Source: Desulfitibacter sp. BRH_c19 (GTDB taxonomy: Bacteria > Bacillota > DSM-16504 > Desulfitibacterales > Desulfitibacteraceae). Taken from it: DNA of 64,000 nt. Each line of letters opens with the position of its first letter. Position 1 is the first letter of the stretch. The notes under the pieces were generated by a model that made no database searches, had not been told where the DNA came from, and was given only the letters and a program-made list of their open reading frames with translations. The stretch lies in NCBI GenBank assembly GCA_001515945.1, contig LOER01000031.1, positions 1 through 64,000 of the forward strand, given 5' to 3'. This document shows positions 61,609 through 64,000 of this stretch, in pieces. A program made the position numbers and the translations under genes.

Positions 61609-61965
61609 ATGGATAAAATTATTATGGCTGATATGGAGTTTTGGGGTTTCCATGGTGTTTTACCAGAAGAACAGCTTAATGGACAACCCTTTATAGTAGA
61701 TGTTACGCTTTGGCTTGATCTAGAAAAGGTTGGATACTCCGATGACCTTCAGGAAACGGTACATTATGGAGAACTCTATGATAGGATTAAATATATAGTT
61801 GAGCAAAAGAGGTTTGACCTTATTGAAGCCCTAACAAGGAATATTATAGATGAAGTGTTTATGGAAAGAAAAATTACCAAAACTTTGGTTAGAGTTAAAA
61901 AGCCACTAGCCCCTATAAAAGGCAAGTTTAAATACATGGCAGTAGAGATGGAGAGAGAAAGATGA
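61609..61965 (+). CDS. folB: Dihydroneopterin aldolase
   Basis: 118 residues, standard length. MEFWGFHGVLPEEQLNGQPFIVDV and the VHYGELYDRI and VKKPLAPIKGKFKYMAVEM blocks mark FolB, with the conserved Tyr/Lys region. Ends in a 4-base overlap (ATGA) with folK. Confidence 0.96.
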   Translation: MDKIIMADMEFWGFHGVLPEEQLNGQPFIVDVTLWLDLEKVGYSDDLQETVHYGELYDRIKYIVEQKRFDLIEALTRNIIDEVFMERKITKTLVRVKKPLAPIKGKFKYMAVEMERER

Positions 61966-62453
61966 AAACCTTTGTATTTTTAGGGCTGGGTTCTAATATT
62001 GGAAACAGAAAAGAGTATTTAGAAAGAGCAATAAATGCCCTTAAGGATAATCCAGACATAACAGTTAAAGCTGCATCGTCCATATATGAAACAGAACCAT
62101 TTGGTGGTGTTGAGCAAAACAGCTTTTTAAATATGGTTATTAAAATAGAAACAGCACTAAAACCAAATCAACTTTTGCAAACTACCATGACAATTGAAAA
62201 AGACCTAGATAGAGTACGAACTATTAGATGGGGGCCAAGGACTGTTGATATCGATATCCTTCTTTATGGAGATGAAGTAATAAAAACTAAAGAATTAACT
62301 ATTCCCCATATGGGTTTAAAAGAGAGAGCTTTCGTATTAGTACCCTTGTTGGAAATTGCTCCAGATATAAAGCTTCTAACTGGGGAGTATCTAAAAGACT
62401 TTTTAAAAAACATCTCAGAAGATGATCTGAATAGCGTCAAAAAGGAAGCATAG
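61962..62453 (+). CDS. folK: 2-amino-4-hydroxy-6-hydroxymethyldihydropteridine pyrophosphokinase
   Basis: 163 residues with GLGSNIGNRKEYLERAI, YETEPFGGVEQNSFLNMV, and the signature RWGPRTVDIDILLYGDEVI followed by IPHMGLKERAFVLVPLLEI. It supplies the pyrophosphorylated pterin for FolP. Translationally coupled to folB. Confidence 0.97.
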   Translation: MKTFVFLGLGSNIGNRKEYLERAINALKDNPDITVKAASSIYETEPFGGVEQNSFLNMVIKIETALKPNQLLQTTMTIEKDLDRVRTIRWGPRTVDIDILLYGDEVIKTKELTIPHMGLKERAFVLVPLLEIAPDIKLLTGEYLKDFLKNISEDDLNSVKKEA

Positions 62454-62606
62454 GGCGGTTCTCTTGCTTCCTTTTTTCCTTTTCTTCCTGCCCTTTTGCT
62501 TCAGGTTTGATAAATATTTCCAAGGAAATCCATAAATAATTTGGAGGAAAGATAGACTTCCTGTCGAAACCTATAAAATAATACTATTTATTGGGAGTAG
62601 AGGATA

Positions 62607-63977
62607 TTGAAAAGAATTAACCGGAGAGATTTTTTGATATATGGGACAAGCACCCTTGCTATGCTTACTTTAACAGGGTGTTCAAATAAAGAAACAAATA
62701 CACAAGCTTTTGCTGCTGAAGTGAATATGCCTACCATGGATTTAATAGATTGTGACTATATTATACATAAAGGTTTAATTGTAGATGGGACTAATTCAGA
62801 ACCCTTTGTTGGGGATGTAGCAATTAAAGGGGATCGAATAATTAAAATAGCTGATGCAATTGCGGGTAAAGACTGCGAGATAATAGATGCTAGGGGAAAA
62901 GTGGTAACTCCAGGATTTATAGACCTACATACCCATACAGAAGACTATATGTTACATAATGGTAAAGCTGAAATGATTTTGCGTCAGGGAGTAACCACAC
63001 AAATTGGTGGCAATTGTGGAAATTCTGAATTAAATATTGGTCCTTTACTGGGCAAACTTAACAATATTGGAATTAATTTTGGAATGTTTTCAGGATACAG
63101 AGAAATAAGAAGAAACGCTATAGGTAATGCAGATATAAGGCCCAATTCCGCACAGATGCAAATAATGCTGGATGTTTTAGGAAAAAACTTACAAGATGGA
63201 GCTTTTGGACTTTCAGTTGGTCTTGAATATTGGCCCCAAAACTATGCTACAACTAATGAAATGGTTGAATTGAGCTATTTGCTAGCTGAGTATGGGGGTT
63301 TTTATTCTACCCATGTTAGGGATGAAGGGGATATGGTCATTCCCGCTGTTGAAGAAGCAATAGAGATAGGATTAAGGACAAGGGTGCCTGTCCAATATTC
63401 TCATATTAAGACTGCCCATAAAAGAAATTGGGGTAAAATGGATCGAGTGCTAAACCTTCTTACAGAAGCAAAAAATAGTGGTTTGGATATCCAAGCTGAT
63501 GTATATGGATATAATTTTTCCAGTAATGATTTGGGTGATTCTAGCCTTCATTCCATTAGTGATGAGGATATGGAAATGGCTTTAAGCCATCCACAGGTTA
63601 TGGTAGGGAGCGATTCAGGTCTTAGTGTCAATGGTGAAGCTATTCACCCAAGGGCTTATGGAAATTATCCTAGAATTCTCGGAAAGTACTCACGTGATAA
63701 GAACTTACTACCTATTGAAACAATCATACATAAAATGACAGCTATGCCAGCTACCAGATTAGGCTTAGCTGATAGAGGCCGTTTGGCAGAAGGATATAAA
63801 GCAGATGTAGCAGTTTTTGATAGAGAAAATATTGGAGACCAAGCTACTAGACAGCAAACAAATCTTTTCTCTACGGGCATGGAGCATGTTTTTGTTAATG
63901 GGAAAATGGCACTAAAGGGTGGGAATATCTCAGGCTATTTGGCAGGAGAAGTCTTAAAAAATGCAGGCAAAGGTTAA
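62607..63977 (+). CDS. D-aminoacylase-like amidohydrolase lipoprotein, apparently shortened
   Basis: 456 residues from TTG. The N terminus has a twin-Arg motif (NRRDFL) and lipobox LTGC (C25), so the protein may be exported and lipid anchored. Metal-site residues of the N-acyl-D-amino-acid deacylase family are all present: H108 and H110 (DLHTHTED), C137 (GGNCGNS), H236 (STHVRDE), H266 (QYSHIKT), and D336 (VGSDSG). Between DIQADVYGYNF and VMVGSDSG only ~35 residues occur; typical members have a longer stretch there including an LP-x-W region, so part of the substrate region seems missing. Hydrolyses N-acyl-D-amino acids or a related amide; substrate unknown. Confidence 0.82.
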   Translation: MKRINRRDFLIYGTSTLAMLTLTGCSNKETNTQAFAAEVNMPTMDLIDCDYIIHKGLIVDGTNSEPFVGDVAIKGDRIIKIADAIAGKDCEIIDARGKVVTPGFIDLHTHTEDYMLHNGKAEMILRQGVTTQIGGNCGNSELNIGPLLGKLNNIGINFGMFSGYREIRRNAIGNADIRPNSAQMQIMLDVLGKNLQDGAFGLSVGLEYWPQNYATTNEMVELSYLLAEYGGFYSTHVRDEGDMVIPAVEEAIEIGLRTRVPVQYSHIKTAHKRNWGKMDRVLNLLTEAKNSGLDIQADVYGYNFSSNDLGDSSLHSISDEDMEMALSHPQVMVGSDSGLSVNGEAIHPRAYGNYPRILGKYSRDKNLLPIETIIHKMTAMPATRLGLADRGRLAEGYKADVAVFDRENIGDQATRQQTNLFSTGMEHVFVNGKMALKGGNISGYLAGEVLKNAGKG

Positions 63978-64000
63978 CCCTGTATAAACTATGGTTGACA

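Overview
The window is a low-GC chromosomal segment of a spore-forming, probably strictly anaerobic member of the Firmicutes (class Clostridia). The evidence is the sporulation gene set (spoVG, spoVT, spoVB, yabP, yabQ, spoIIE, spoIID-like, and a SPOCS/LysM protein), the frequent TTG/GTG starts with strong AGGAGG sites, and a corrinoid/folate C1 gene set (corrinoid proteins, methyltransferase, RACo-type activator, glycine cleavage system, formate-THF ligase). The species cannot be fixed from sequence reading alone. No transposase, phage gene, CRISPR array or rRNA was seen.

Layout. Positions 1-2735 hold the 5' part of a Gln-rich repeat protein (minus strand) and a sigI-rsgI sigma/anti-sigma pair. 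Positions 2927-8323 are a methyl-transfer module: two corrinoid proteins, a pterin-binding methyltransferase, a 2Fe-2S/ASKHA corrinoid activator and a PocR-AraC regulator, with no substrate-specific methyltransferase nearby. Positions 8343-13842 are a tandem glycine riboswitch with terminator driving gcvT-gcvH-gcvPA-gcvPB-lipM. Next come phoU and a Na/Pi cotransporter, a DinG-type helicase, a gamma-carbonic-anhydrase-like protein, a ComFB-like protein and a beta-propeller/SPOCS/LysM protein.

From 21.8 kb to 57.9 kb the order follows the well-known Bacillus purR-spoVG-glmU-prs-ctc-pth-mfd-spoVT-spoVB-yabN-yabO-yabP-yabQ-divIC-yabR-tRNA-Met-spoIIE-tilS-ftsH backbone. Local additions are a GntR regulator and NTP transferase, a small PrsW-like membrane protein where fin would be, a PrsA-like foldase, hup, an M-box/mgtE unit with a small ORF, a polar amino-acid ABC transporter behind a long structured leader, an HTH protein, Ppx/GppA, and an L,D-transpeptidase. 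From 58.3 kb to the end are fhs, an HD protein, folP-folB-folK and a shortened D-aminoacylase-like lipoprotein.

The genes link into a C1 theme: glycine cleavage and formate-THF ligase feed folate C1 units, folPBK make the folate carrier, and the corrinoid module can move methyl groups between corrinoid and folate. The most unusual items are a four-copy structured intergenic repeat family with an apparent 'empty' site, an unclassified structured leader with a perfect promoter and terminator, a 12-bp-phased array of DnaA-box-like 9-mers upstream of the divIC operon, a 21-bp-spacer promoter before spoIIE, and several proteins with uncommon architecture.
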